From positions 1 through 28,651 of the IMG/VR virus record IMGVR_UViG_3300025585_000134: 28,651 nucleotides of DNA; one strand, 5' to 3'. Below are positions 15,622 to 23,478 of this stretch, one piece after another (within the stretch, counting starts at the first letter, position 1; the number at the start of each line of letters is the position of its first letter). The notes under the pieces were generated by a model. It was not told the origin of the DNA. It saw only the letters and a list, made by a program, of their open reading frames with translations, and did no database searches. The stretch is from a virus. A program made the position numbers and the translations under genes.

Positions 15622-15912
15622 ATGAGATACATTAATCATTATACTATTGGATTTAATGAAATAAATCATAGAAATAAAACCATAGCAACATCATTAATTT
15701 CATCTAAATTTCAAGATTATATGGAAGATTTAAAAAATAAAGAATTTGATGTTGGCTTTATTCCTGCAGGTTATGAACATAGACCTGATTTAATTTCTGA
15801 TTTGTTCTATAATACAGTAACTAATGATTGGATTATTATGGCTTTTAATAATATATCAGATCCATTTCAAGAGTTGAACGTTGGTGATAAGATACTAATA
15901 CCTAAGTTGTAA
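15622..15912 (+). CDS. 53: gp53-like baseplate wedge protein (LysM-like)
   Basis: This 96-residue protein ends with a LysM-like module, EHRPDLISDLFYNTVTNDWI followed by IMAFNNISDPFQELNVGDKI and LIPKL (about 52-96). The R-P-D-x-(I/L)-S...F-Y...W...N-x-I-x-D-P-F-x-E-L...G-x-x-I-x-I-P pattern is the one I know from gp53-type wedge proteins and their short phage relatives. In T4, gp53 is larger (about 196 residues) and helps join wedges around the hub. This shorter version may correspond to tail LysM proteins that bridge tube initiator and hub. It lies two bases after the tube-initiator-like gene and one base before the hub gene. Confidence 0.7.
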   Translation: MRYINHYTIGFNEINHRNKTIATSLISSKFQDYMEDLKNKEFDVGFIPAGYEHRPDLISDLFYNTVTNDWIIMAFNNISDPFQELNVGDKILIPKL

Positions 15913-15913
15913 A

Positions 15914-18900
15914 ATGTCAAAAATATTTGTACCTAATGTTATTATAAGCACAAAATACGATCATTTTTTGCCATTTATATCAAGTGAAAAATCTAAATCA
16001 TTTTCATTTGAAAACATTAAGGAAGACGAGAATACTTTAGTAATAAGCCCAGCTAACAATAGATATCTAAATTCTTTTGAGTATGGTATAGGGATGCCAG
16101 AACAAAAGACTGCAAAACTTGTATTGAAGTTGATTGATACTGATAATTATATTCAAAGTAAATTTTTAAGTAATTCCGTAATAACGGACATGCTTGCCCA
16201 CCAGCTTGAGGAATCAATAAGAAAAAAAGAGTATTTTGGAAATGATCCTGATTACTACAATGACAGAATTAATACTGATTTAAAAATTTATTTTGCTTTT
16301 GGAATTGGTAATGATTTAAATAATTGGGCTGGACCATATATTGCAACTTTGTTTAATTCCACGTTGGATATTAGCAAAGGTGTTAGAGAAGTTACTTTAG
16401 AATTTTTTCCAACAACTTCATATTTATTTAGAAAAAGATTAGATGGGGATAAGCACGACCCACAACCCTATGAGCAATTTAACGCTGGTGGAGCCAATAT
16501 AAAGACTATAGGTATTTATCATTTTGATGTTGGTAAAGTTAAGAACGGTGAAGAAATAACTTCGATAGCTTCAGATATAATAAAAAATGTTTATTCTAAT
16601 TATTTAAAACAAATTTGTAAAACTAATAACATCATATTTCTTTTCCCAAGTTTAGAAAGCACAGAGGGTGGAAACATAAGTGATTATTTCCACCTTAAAG
16701 CTAAACAGTGGAAGGATTCTCACCCATTCAAGAATACTTTTAGATGGGCATCAACTCTTAGATTTGATATGTTTGCCAAAGTGATGAGGGAATTAGGAAT
16801 AAAAATTAAAGAAGATAATAGTGAGGAAAATAAAGCAACAAGAGAATATGTTGTTGAAACTTTAAAAAATCCAAAAATAGGATTTACTGATATAAAGAAT
16901 GAGCAGTTACAGTCAGAGCAAACCAAAGATGGTAATGGAGTTGCTATAGTTGATTGCCAATCTTCTGATGAAGGTAATAATGCTAATGCAGCAAATAAAG
17001 ATGACACCAATATACCTAACTGGTGGAGACCATTACAGACATTTGAAGAAGGACTTCAAAAAATTATTCCCGGTTTAGCAGGGTCAATAACTTGTTTCCA
17101 AGAAAACGATTTACAATGGATTTCCCTTTGGAATAAGCAGGGTTTAATACCTAATGCAAACGAACCTTGCACAATAATAGGTGTTGATCAAATGATATAT
17201 GATCATTTGTATCAAAATCAGGGTGGGCAAACAGTAGAGACAAAAGATAAATATAAATCAAAATATAAATTTAATTCTACCGACAAAAAGATTGAGCAAG
17301 TATTGACTAGTGATGCATATAAGCAAGCTGCTATCAAATTAAATTATAAAAATAAAAATAACTCATCATTTAATGAAAAATTAATTACTGATGAATTAAG
17401 TTTTAGTGAGCAATCAAATGAGTATAATATAATGGCAAATGCTATTGAATTAACTAAAAAAACAGATATACCTTTGTTCACTTACAATTTATTTAATTCA
17501 AATGTTTTAGATGTTAATGTTGAAATAAATCAAAATTATTTCAATGCAATGAACTTTGCTGTAAGAGAAGATAGGCACAAAAAATTTGGCCACATAATTT
17601 TAGAAAAGAATAATCAAATAAAAGATATTATCGACCCTGATGGTCAGGTATCCCTAGCATTGCAGGAAGTTGATAAGAGAATGGGTCCTGGATCAAAAGA
17701 AAAATTAGATACCAGAGAAATTGAATTAATTAAAGATGATAAACTTCCTGACCCACAACTAATAAAGTTAAAACCATATCTTACAAAATTAAATGAACAG
17801 GGAATAACATACAGGCAAATAGCTTATTTAAATGTTCTTATAGATTTAAAAAACAATGGTAAGCTATCAAAAGTAAATCCAGATGCATTGGTATCTGTTG
17901 CACAATTTTTGGAACGTAGGAATGAAGCTTTAACTTTAAATTCAGGTAACTTTGCAATTCCAAAAGACAGGGGTGCTTCTAAAGATACTGTAATGGGTGA
18001 AATTTTTGATTATATGTATAAATCTTTTTTATCAATACAATTAAGAACTTTGCCATTCTTTCATCTTTCTGGCTGGAACTTACTACAAAGACCAGCGATT
18101 ATATTAGCTAAAAGAGTAAACATAATTAATCCATTAAATTCTAATTGGAGTAGAGATAACCTGTTTGAATTTTATAATGGAATTTACACTATCACAGGAT
18201 TTAAACACGTAATAAATACTAAAGAAGCTTATTCAGAATTTAAATTAATTAAGAATCAAATATCTTTAGATGATTCCACTACTTTAAATAATAAATCTTA
18301 TAATTTAAATGAACAACAAATAAAAGATTTTGAAGAAAATGGAAATACTAGAAAAGTCATATCAGATAGACTTAAAGGAAAACTTGGAATTAAATCACCT
18401 GATGAATTAGCTCTTGAAAATGAGCAAAAGAAAAAAACATCAGATCGACCAAAATCTAAATCAAGTAAAACTCCAACCTTTGGCAAGCCCTCTGGTTATG
18501 ATAGATTAAGTGAGGGGGATAAAAAACTTTGGGATTCTTTAAGTGCTGAAGAACAAGATGAAATTATTTCTCAAACTCCATATCTTACCTATGATTCTTT
18601 TTATGCTTATAGAAATGCAAAAATTAAAAAATCAAACGAAGATAATGATAAAATTGAAAAAAATCCTGCAAGAATTGATAGACCACTAGGATATGATAAA
18701 TTAACCGAAATTAATAAACAAGGCTGGGATTTCATTAATCCAGACCACAAACAAAGGATATTATCCGAAAAACATCGTAGTACCTTTGACGGGAACATTA
18801 ATGGTAATTATTTTCGTTTTATTTACGATGGAAAAACTAAATCATTATATAATTCAGAAGTGGATATTCCACAGCCCCCACCGCCATCACCGCCACCACC

Positions 18901-18946
18901 AAATCCGGCGATGGGCACGGGATCTTCAAGTCGTGCAACGCCATAG
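15914..18946 (+). CDS. Baseplate central hub protein, enlarged
   Basis: This 1010-residue protein precedes the spike gene and has hub-like beta-barrel segments. The N-terminal region (about 1-180) includes a strand-rich TAKLVLKLIDTDNY and VREVTLEFFPTTSYLF. A C-terminal hub segment includes LPFFHLSGWNLLQRPAII (about 712-729) and LFEFYNGIYTITGFKHVINT (about 753-775), the loop-and-strand pattern that binds a gp5-type spike in T4 gp27 and P2 gpD. T4 gp27 is 391 residues, so this one carries a large insertion (about 200-700) plus a polar C-terminal region with an internal duplication (857-886 and 922-951) and a Pro-rich end (PPPPSPPPPNP). The roles of the added parts are unknown. Confidence 0.65.
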   Translation: MSKIFVPNVIISTKYDHFLPFISSEKSKSFSFENIKEDENTLVISPANNRYLNSFEYGIGMPEQKTAKLVLKLIDTDNYIQSKFLSNSVITDMLAHQLEESIRKKEYFGNDPDYYNDRINTDLKIYFAFGIGNDLNNWAGPYIATLFNSTLDISKGVREVTLEFFPTTSYLFRKRLDGDKHDPQPYEQFNAGGANIKTIGIYHFDVGKVKNGEEITSIASDIIKNVYSNYLKQICKTNNIIFLFPSLESTEGGNISDYFHLKAKQWKDSHPFKNTFRWASTLRFDMFAKVMRELGIKIKEDNSEENKATREYVVETLKNPKIGFTDIKNEQLQSEQTKDGNGVAIVDCQSSDEGNNANAANKDDTNIPNWWRPLQTFEEGLQKIIPGLAGSITCFQENDLQWISLWNKQGLIPNANEPCTIIGVDQMIYDHLYQNQGGQTVETKDKYKSKYKFNSTDKKIEQVLTSDAYKQAAIKLNYKNKNNSSFNEKLITDELSFSEQSNEYNIMANAIELTKKTDIPLFTYNLFNSNVLDVNVEINQNYFNAMNFAVREDRHKKFGHIILEKNNQIKDIIDPDGQVSLALQEVDKRMGPGSKEKLDTREIELIKDDKLPDPQLIKLKPYLTKLNEQGITYRQIAYLNVLIDLKNNGKLSKVNPDALVSVAQFLERRNEALTLNSGNFAIPKDRGASKDTVMGEIFDYMYKSFLSIQLRTLPFFHLSGWNLLQRPAIILAKRVNIINPLNSNWSRDNLFEFYNGIYTITGFKHVINTKEAYSEFKLIKNQISLDDSTTLNNKSYNLNEQQIKDFEENGNTRKVISDRLKGKLGIKSPDELALENEQKKKTSDRPKSKSSKTPTFGKPSGYDRLSEGDKKLWDSLSAEEQDEIISQTPYLTYDSFYAYRNAKIKKSNEDNDKIEKNPARIDRPLGYDKLTEINKQGWDFINPDHKQRILSEKHRSTFDGNINGNYFRFIYDGKTKSLYNSEVDIPQPPPPSPPPPNPAMGTGSSSRATP

Positions 18947-18960
18947 AATAGGTAAATACA

Positions 18961-20067
18961 ATGAAAATTTATAGAGGAGTTGTAACATCAAATGCTGACT
19001 CTACCAGATCTGGCAGATTAAAAGCAAAACAAGTAAATGCGGGATCTTCAGATGATAATTCAATCTTAAATATAATTTATACCTCACCTTATTTTAATAG
19101 AAATGAAGGTGGAGTATTGGCGATACCTGAGGTTGGTTCTGAAATTTTATTTGTGTATGATGAAGAATATCAAGAGTATTATTACTTATCAACTATAGTA
19201 AATCAATCAGATTCTCTTGGAGTTCATAACTCAAAAATAAATGTTCCATTAATTAATGAAACTATTCTTTATAATGAGAATGATATACCTCAAGCGATAA
19301 CATTTAAAGATGCTAAGGGAGCAGGGCTGAAGGTATCAAATTACTATACCCCTGAGCAAATTTCTGCGAGAGTTGAACTAGAGAGTGCAGCTAATCACAA
19401 GCTGCTTCTAAGTGATTCCCCAAAAATGGATGGAGTAATTCTTAGAAACAGAAGTGGTGATGGTATTGTTATAACTGATCAAGCGAATGACCAGCACTCA
19501 GCTAGAAGTATTGAGACTAAAACTAAAGGTGCTCAAAGAAGTATAGTTAGGGAATCTGAATATTTAGTAGTTGTTGCTGATGGAAGAGATTTAACTTTAT
19601 ATAACCATTCAACTGGAAAATTTAAAGATGATAATGCTCCAAGACAGTATGGGAACATAAATCTTAATAGTAACAATAAAGACGTTAATTTATTTACTAA
19701 TGGGACTTCTGGATGTATCTATGTTACTACCCACGGGGGAGATAGCTTAGTCCAAATTAATTCTTTGGGAGAGATCAAAATTTATTCTAAAAAGAATTTA
19801 AGCATCAAAGTTGATGGAGATATTTTAATGAAATCAAAAAATATATCCATGGACGCTGAAAATATCAATCTCAAAGCTAGCCAAAATATTCAAATTAAAG
19901 CTACTAGTAAAGTAAAGGCAGAGGGAACTGGGGGTATGGACTTTGGTAACGGTAGCAGCCCCTTACACTTAAACAAGGTAGGGGGTGCTCAGGCTACCCC
20001 GCCAGCCGTAAATATACCAAGTCCAACCACCCACCCATATGAGGATAAACCACTATTACCTCAATAG
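18961..20067 (+). CDS. gp5/VgrG-like baseplate central spike protein
   Basis: This 368-residue protein starts with an OB-fold of the gp5/VgrG type: MKIYRGVVTSNADSTRSGRL, then a glycine-bearing GGVLAIPEVGSEILFVYDEE (about 50-69). The C-terminal half (about 220-325) is a run of short alternating strands, including EIKIYSKKNLSIKVDGDILM and ISMDAENINLKASQNIQIKA, the triple-stranded beta-helix pattern of membrane-piercing spikes. It ends in a Pro-rich stretch. Unlike T4 gp5 there is no lysozyme domain between the OB-fold and the helix, and no separate PAAR tip protein follows. An AGGT about eight bases before the ATG may be its ribosome binding site. It probably sits as a trimer on the preceding hub protein. 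Confidence 0.82.
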   Translation: MKIYRGVVTSNADSTRSGRLKAKQVNAGSSDDNSILNIIYTSPYFNRNEGGVLAIPEVGSEILFVYDEEYQEYYYLSTIVNQSDSLGVHNSKINVPLINETILYNENDIPQAITFKDAKGAGLKVSNYYTPEQISARVELESAANHKLLLSDSPKMDGVILRNRSGDGIVITDQANDQHSARSIETKTKGAQRSIVRESEYLVVVADGRDLTLYNHSTGKFKDDNAPRQYGNINLNSNNKDVNLFTNGTSGCIYVTTHGGDSLVQINSLGEIKIYSKKNLSIKVDGDILMKSKNISMDAENINLKASQNIQIKATSKVKAEGTGGMDFGNGSSPLHLNKVGGAQATPPAVNIPSPTTHPYEDKPLLPQ

Positions 20068-20081
20068 GGACCTAACTAGTT

Positions 20082-20087
20082 AAGGAG
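20082..20087 (+). promoter_or_regulatory. Consensus ribosome binding site (AAGGAG) of the LamG baseplate gene
   Basis: AAGGAG lies nine bases before the ATG at 20097 and is the strongest Shine-Dalgarno seen in this operon. It fixes the start of the 928-residue gene and supports a host with canonical initiation. The 29-base gap before this gene also holds the eight-base palindrome AACTAGTT. Confidence 0.7.
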
Positions 20088-20096
20088 AAATTATAA

Positions 20097-22883
20097 ATGG
20101 CTGTTTTTGATATTAAAACTTTTCTTTCAATGTCCGCAAGAGCGCCAAACGGTGTTCGCGGTCTCGCTACGTCCATAGGAACCTCCTTTGGATTTCCAAG
20201 CTGTTTATTAAATTTAACACAAGACTTACTTAACTTAATACCATCCAAGATTTTAAATGGTGTATCAAAAGATGCTAAGAATGGCCGAGATAGGGCAGAC
20301 GATGTTATAAAGGGTGTAATATCCAAAGTTCGATGGCTAAATGGCATTATTGAATTTGACACTGATGAGGGGATATTTAAGTTTATATCAGATACTTCTG
20401 AAGATGGAATGGATAGAGATGAGGGCGAAGAATCCAATAACCTAGGTGGATTTTTAAATGGCATTGCTACCGCTGCTCAGTTTGCAGGAAGAATGTATCA
20501 AAATATTCAGTCTGGTATTAATCAAATTAATAACATTAGAGAATGTTTTAAAAGTTACAAAGATTATTTGGACCATAGCGGTGGAAATGGAGCTAAGAAA
20601 AGAGAAGAGTTATTTAATTTAGATCCTGAGGAATACAAGAGAACTGTAGAAGCTGCTTATGAAGTTGATAGACAAAACGTTGATAATGCAATAAGATTTA
20701 TTGAAAAAGCTGATTCTTTAATTGATAGTATTGCTAAGACTCTATTAGATAGACAATTAAATCCTAGCCTAGAGCCTGTATTCACTTCCGATTATATTGA
20801 TGCTCTGTCTGGAACTACCCTGTTCATAGCGATGCCAGACACGTATAACACTATTAGAAGTGTCTACGGTAGAGACGCTAGTGGAATGCAAGCAGGTATG
20901 GAATCTGAGGTATTTAGACTTGTATATGGTCCACCTAAATCTAAGACCGGGCAGTTTGTATTCTCAAAAGACGGGCTGTATTATGATTCCCAAGTTAGTG
21001 GGCTATACCCTGCACTGTTAGAACTTAATGTAAGAAATAAACAAATAGATCCTGGGGATAGGTGGAAGTTTGAGCAAGATCCTAACTTGGGTGGAAGAGG
21101 TAAAGGATTCTCTACAAAAGATCTAAATTTATATTTTAATACAATATTAGATCCAAACATAATTGACAACTCAGTATCGTTACAAGCTTATTATAATAAA
21201 GATGGTTATTTACAAGATTTGATCGGAGAAAGAAATAAAAGAATTTACGATCTATCTGCTCAAATTACCCAACTTGAGGTTAACAGCCAGCCACAGTCAG
21301 TAATTTATAATCACAAGCAAGCGTTGATATCTGAGAATGCAAACCATCAAGAGAAGATAAATAAGAGAAAGAAGCAAATTGAATTAGCTATAAAAATACC
21401 GGGAATATACAAAAATAAAATTTTATATAATCCTGGAGAAGTCCCATTAAATGATTTCTCTTACTTGGAAGGTTTGAATATTTCTTTAGATATTCAAAAA
21501 CAAAAATCAATAGTTATTACTCAGGATGATGTTAGAGGTAGTGTATTACCTATAACTGCACCGACTTACGTAATAGCTCCAGAGCATAGTAAGAATACTG
21601 TAATTGACCATCTAATATTGACTGATATTGGAGAGGGCGCAATCCTACGCGAGGGTAATACTGTAAACTCAGTGTCTGCCCAGACTTACGAAATAACTGA
21701 TGAGGTTGTTAATGATTCTCTCTATGCAATGTATAACTTCTTAGAAACTAATATTGAAACTCCAAGTTCAACTGCTAACCTTTTAAGAAATTATGCATCT
21801 GAAACTAACTTAGGTTATGGGCAATTAGTTGCAAATAATATACAGGATGTATTTAGTAAGGGATTAGGTATTGCTTATTTAAGCGGAATAACTAGACATT
21901 CAACTACCGATGCTAGGTATCCAAGTGCTTTAGGTTCTTATGTTAAGTTGCCAGATGAGGCAGATTTCAACGATTTATTATACCACAAAAACGGAGCTAC
22001 TATAGACTTCTGGGTTCACTTACCTAAGTTTAATGATCCCGATGCTGGCTTTGGTGGTGGAACTAACGTTTCTGGATTGTATAGATTAATTTTAGCAAAT
22101 GAAAATGTTGGTGTAACTGGAAACCTGAGTTCATCAACAAACGATGACGCTAAGTTCTTTAATTTTAGTGATAATGTTGTTAATGGATTTGTGATGGGAT
22201 TTACCAGAGATAGAAGACTGGTAAGTTCTGAAGCTCCTAGCAATGATAGCTCTTTAAATCCAAGTTCAAATATTTCTTTCTTCTTAGCTCCAACTCAATC
22301 TCTAAGTGTTTCATCTGCAGGATTTATTAATAGAAACTTTAAAGATTATTTAAACTGTAATTCTGGAACTACTTATCACTGCATGGTTCAGAATATATAC
22401 GATAGATTTAATGGTAATGCATACTCAGCTTGTGGTAATACCTTCTGCCATATAAGTGTTACGTTTGATCCAAATAATGATCAGGTTAGGTTTTACTTAG
22501 ATGGTGTTAATACTACAACCTCATCTTTATCTAATATCTTTGGTGTTGAGCCTTATGAGATGCCTAAGATACCCTCATTTAAGAAAGGTAATAGCTTTGA
22601 ATATAAATCTACCACTGTAGGTTCCTTAGCACCAAACTCTTTGAAATCAGGTCCAAAATTAAATACTTACTTTACTCCTTGGATAGTTGGTGGTGGCTAT
22701 ACTGACGGGATGTCTCAGTATGGAAACTTTATGGGTGGTAAGTATGGCGGAATCATAAGTGGATTAAAAGGCTATTTAGGTAGTTTTAAATTATATAAAA
22801 AGCCATTAAGTTCCGATGAGGTTGCCACTAACTACAGGGCACAAAAAGAATTCTTTAAAAATATAGACACGTTACTACTTTAA
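20097..22883 (+). CDS. Baseplate-associated structural protein with C-terminal LamG-like domain
   Basis: This 928-residue protein lies between spike and gp25. Residues 1-600 contain helical and coiled-coil stretches (about 175-215 and 375-425). Residues about 625-925 form a concanavalin/LamG-like sandwich: NGATIDFWVHLPKF, a variable middle, CHISVTFDPNNDQVRFYLDG (about 786-805) and the closing YLGSFKLYKKPLSSDEVATN pattern usual for LamG-type domains. Such domains bind carbohydrates or proteins. I recall large LamG-containing proteins at this position in other environmental myoviruses, where their role is not settled. A baseplate component that touches the cell surface is plausible. The cysteine-rich loop near 756-786 may be stabilised by disulphides or metal. 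Confidence 0.65.
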   Translation: MAVFDIKTFLSMSARAPNGVRGLATSIGTSFGFPSCLLNLTQDLLNLIPSKILNGVSKDAKNGRDRADDVIKGVISKVRWLNGIIEFDTDEGIFKFISDTSEDGMDRDEGEESNNLGGFLNGIATAAQFAGRMYQNIQSGINQINNIRECFKSYKDYLDHSGGNGAKKREELFNLDPEEYKRTVEAAYEVDRQNVDNAIRFIEKADSLIDSIAKTLLDRQLNPSLEPVFTSDYIDALSGTTLFIAMPDTYNTIRSVYGRDASGMQAGMESEVFRLVYGPPKSKTGQFVFSKDGLYYDSQVSGLYPALLELNVRNKQIDPGDRWKFEQDPNLGGRGKGFSTKDLNLYFNTILDPNIIDNSVSLQAYYNKDGYLQDLIGERNKRIYDLSAQITQLEVNSQPQSVIYNHKQALISENANHQEKINKRKKQIELAIKIPGIYKNKILYNPGEVPLNDFSYLEGLNISLDIQKQKSIVITQDDVRGSVLPITAPTYVIAPEHSKNTVIDHLILTDIGEGAILREGNTVNSVSAQTYEITDEVVNDSLYAMYNFLETNIETPSSTANLLRNYASETNLGYGQLVANNIQDVFSKGLGIAYLSGITRHSTTDARYPSALGSYVKLPDEADFNDLLYHKNGATIDFWVHLPKFNDPDAGFGGGTNVSGLYRLILANENVGVTGNLSSSTNDDAKFFNFSDNVVNGFVMGFTRDRRLVSSEAPSNDSSLNPSSNISFFLAPTQSLSVSSAGFINRNFKDYLNCNSGTTYHCMVQNIYDRFNGNAYSACGNTFCHISVTFDPNNDQVRFYLDGVNTTTSSLSNIFGVEPYEMPKIPSFKKGNSFEYKSTTVGSLAPNSLKSGPKLNTYFTPWIVGGGYTDGMSQYGNFMGGKYGGIISGLKGYLGSFKLYKKPLSSDEVATNYRAQKEFFKNIDTLLL

Positions 22884-22898
22884 AATAACCACACTATA

Positions 22899-22905
22899 TA
22901 TAATT
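22899..22905 (+). promoter_or_regulatory. Possible promoter -10 element upstream of gp25 (TATAATT)
   Basis: The 37-base gap 22884-22920 contains CACTATATATAATTAATTGG. The TATAATT heptamer resembles the TATAATA motifs at 7531 and 11434, and a CACTAT precedes it as at 7528. It could be an internal late promoter for the wedge genes. Evidence is limited to sequence likeness. Confidence 0.3.
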
Positions 22906-22920
22906 AATTGGATTAATTAA

Positions 22921-23478
22921 ATGGCAAACCCAGGAAATTTAGAAGAAGAGGAAGACCCAGGATACCCAGGAGGTGTTGATGGTGTTGAAGACTTTTACGG
23001 TGGCGTAGGTGCTGCATCAAGGCAAGGCACCACGACACTATACGGTATCAATCCCTCTAAAATTGCTAAACAGGATATAATAAATACTAAAAATAAAGCT
23101 TTTGGTATGTTATTTCCTATGGGCCATGATCCTAGAAGTGGTTACGTAGCTAAAAGCTCAGGATTAAATTTAATAAAACAAAATTTAAGGCAGTTGCTTT
23201 TAACTACCCGAGGCCAAAGAGTTATGCTTCCAAATTTTGGAACAAACTTAAAAAGATATTTAATGGAGCCATTAGACCAAGTTCTATTAAATCAAATTAA
23301 AGAAGAAATTTTAGAAACCCTCGCTGGATATGCCCGTAATGTAAATGTATTAAAATTACAAGTAATTCCAGGAGAGGATAGTAGACTTGGTGGTGGGCAC
23401 TATATTCTTATAAATTTATTCTGTTCTCTTAGAGAGCAAGAAGAAGTTACTTTTGAACTTAAGGTTAATTTATTCTAA
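22921..23478 (+). CDS. 25: gp25-like baseplate wedge protein
   Basis: This 185-residue protein contains the gp25/GPW core from about residue 80: SGLNLIKQNLRQLLLTTRGQ followed by RVMLPNFGTNLKRYLMEP, then the helix VLLNQIKEEILETLAGYARN and strands ending FELKVNLF. The core includes the family pattern of helix, TxxGxRxMxPxFG turn and strand. In contractile systems gp25 anchors the sheath to the baseplate and contacts the gp6 dimer. The first about 70 residues, acidic and glycine-rich, are an extra not needed for the family fold (T4 gp25 is 132 residues). The stop and the next start overlap as TAATG, fitting stoichiometric expression with gp6. Confidence 0.9.
   Translation: MANPGNLEEEEDPGYPGGVDGVEDFYGGVGAASRQGTTTLYGINPSKIAKQDIINTKNKAFGMLFPMGHDPRSGYVAKSSGLNLIKQNLRQLLLTTRGQRVMLPNFGTNLKRYLMEPLDQVLLNQIKEEILETLAGYARNVNVLKLQVIPGEDSRLGGGHYILINLFCSLREQEEVTFELKVNLF

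Noticed and set aside
16720-17010. 96-residue antisense frame in the hub gene
   Set aside because: It is a shadow of the hub coding region with no start signal. The same applies to the other short antisense frames in the tail genes.
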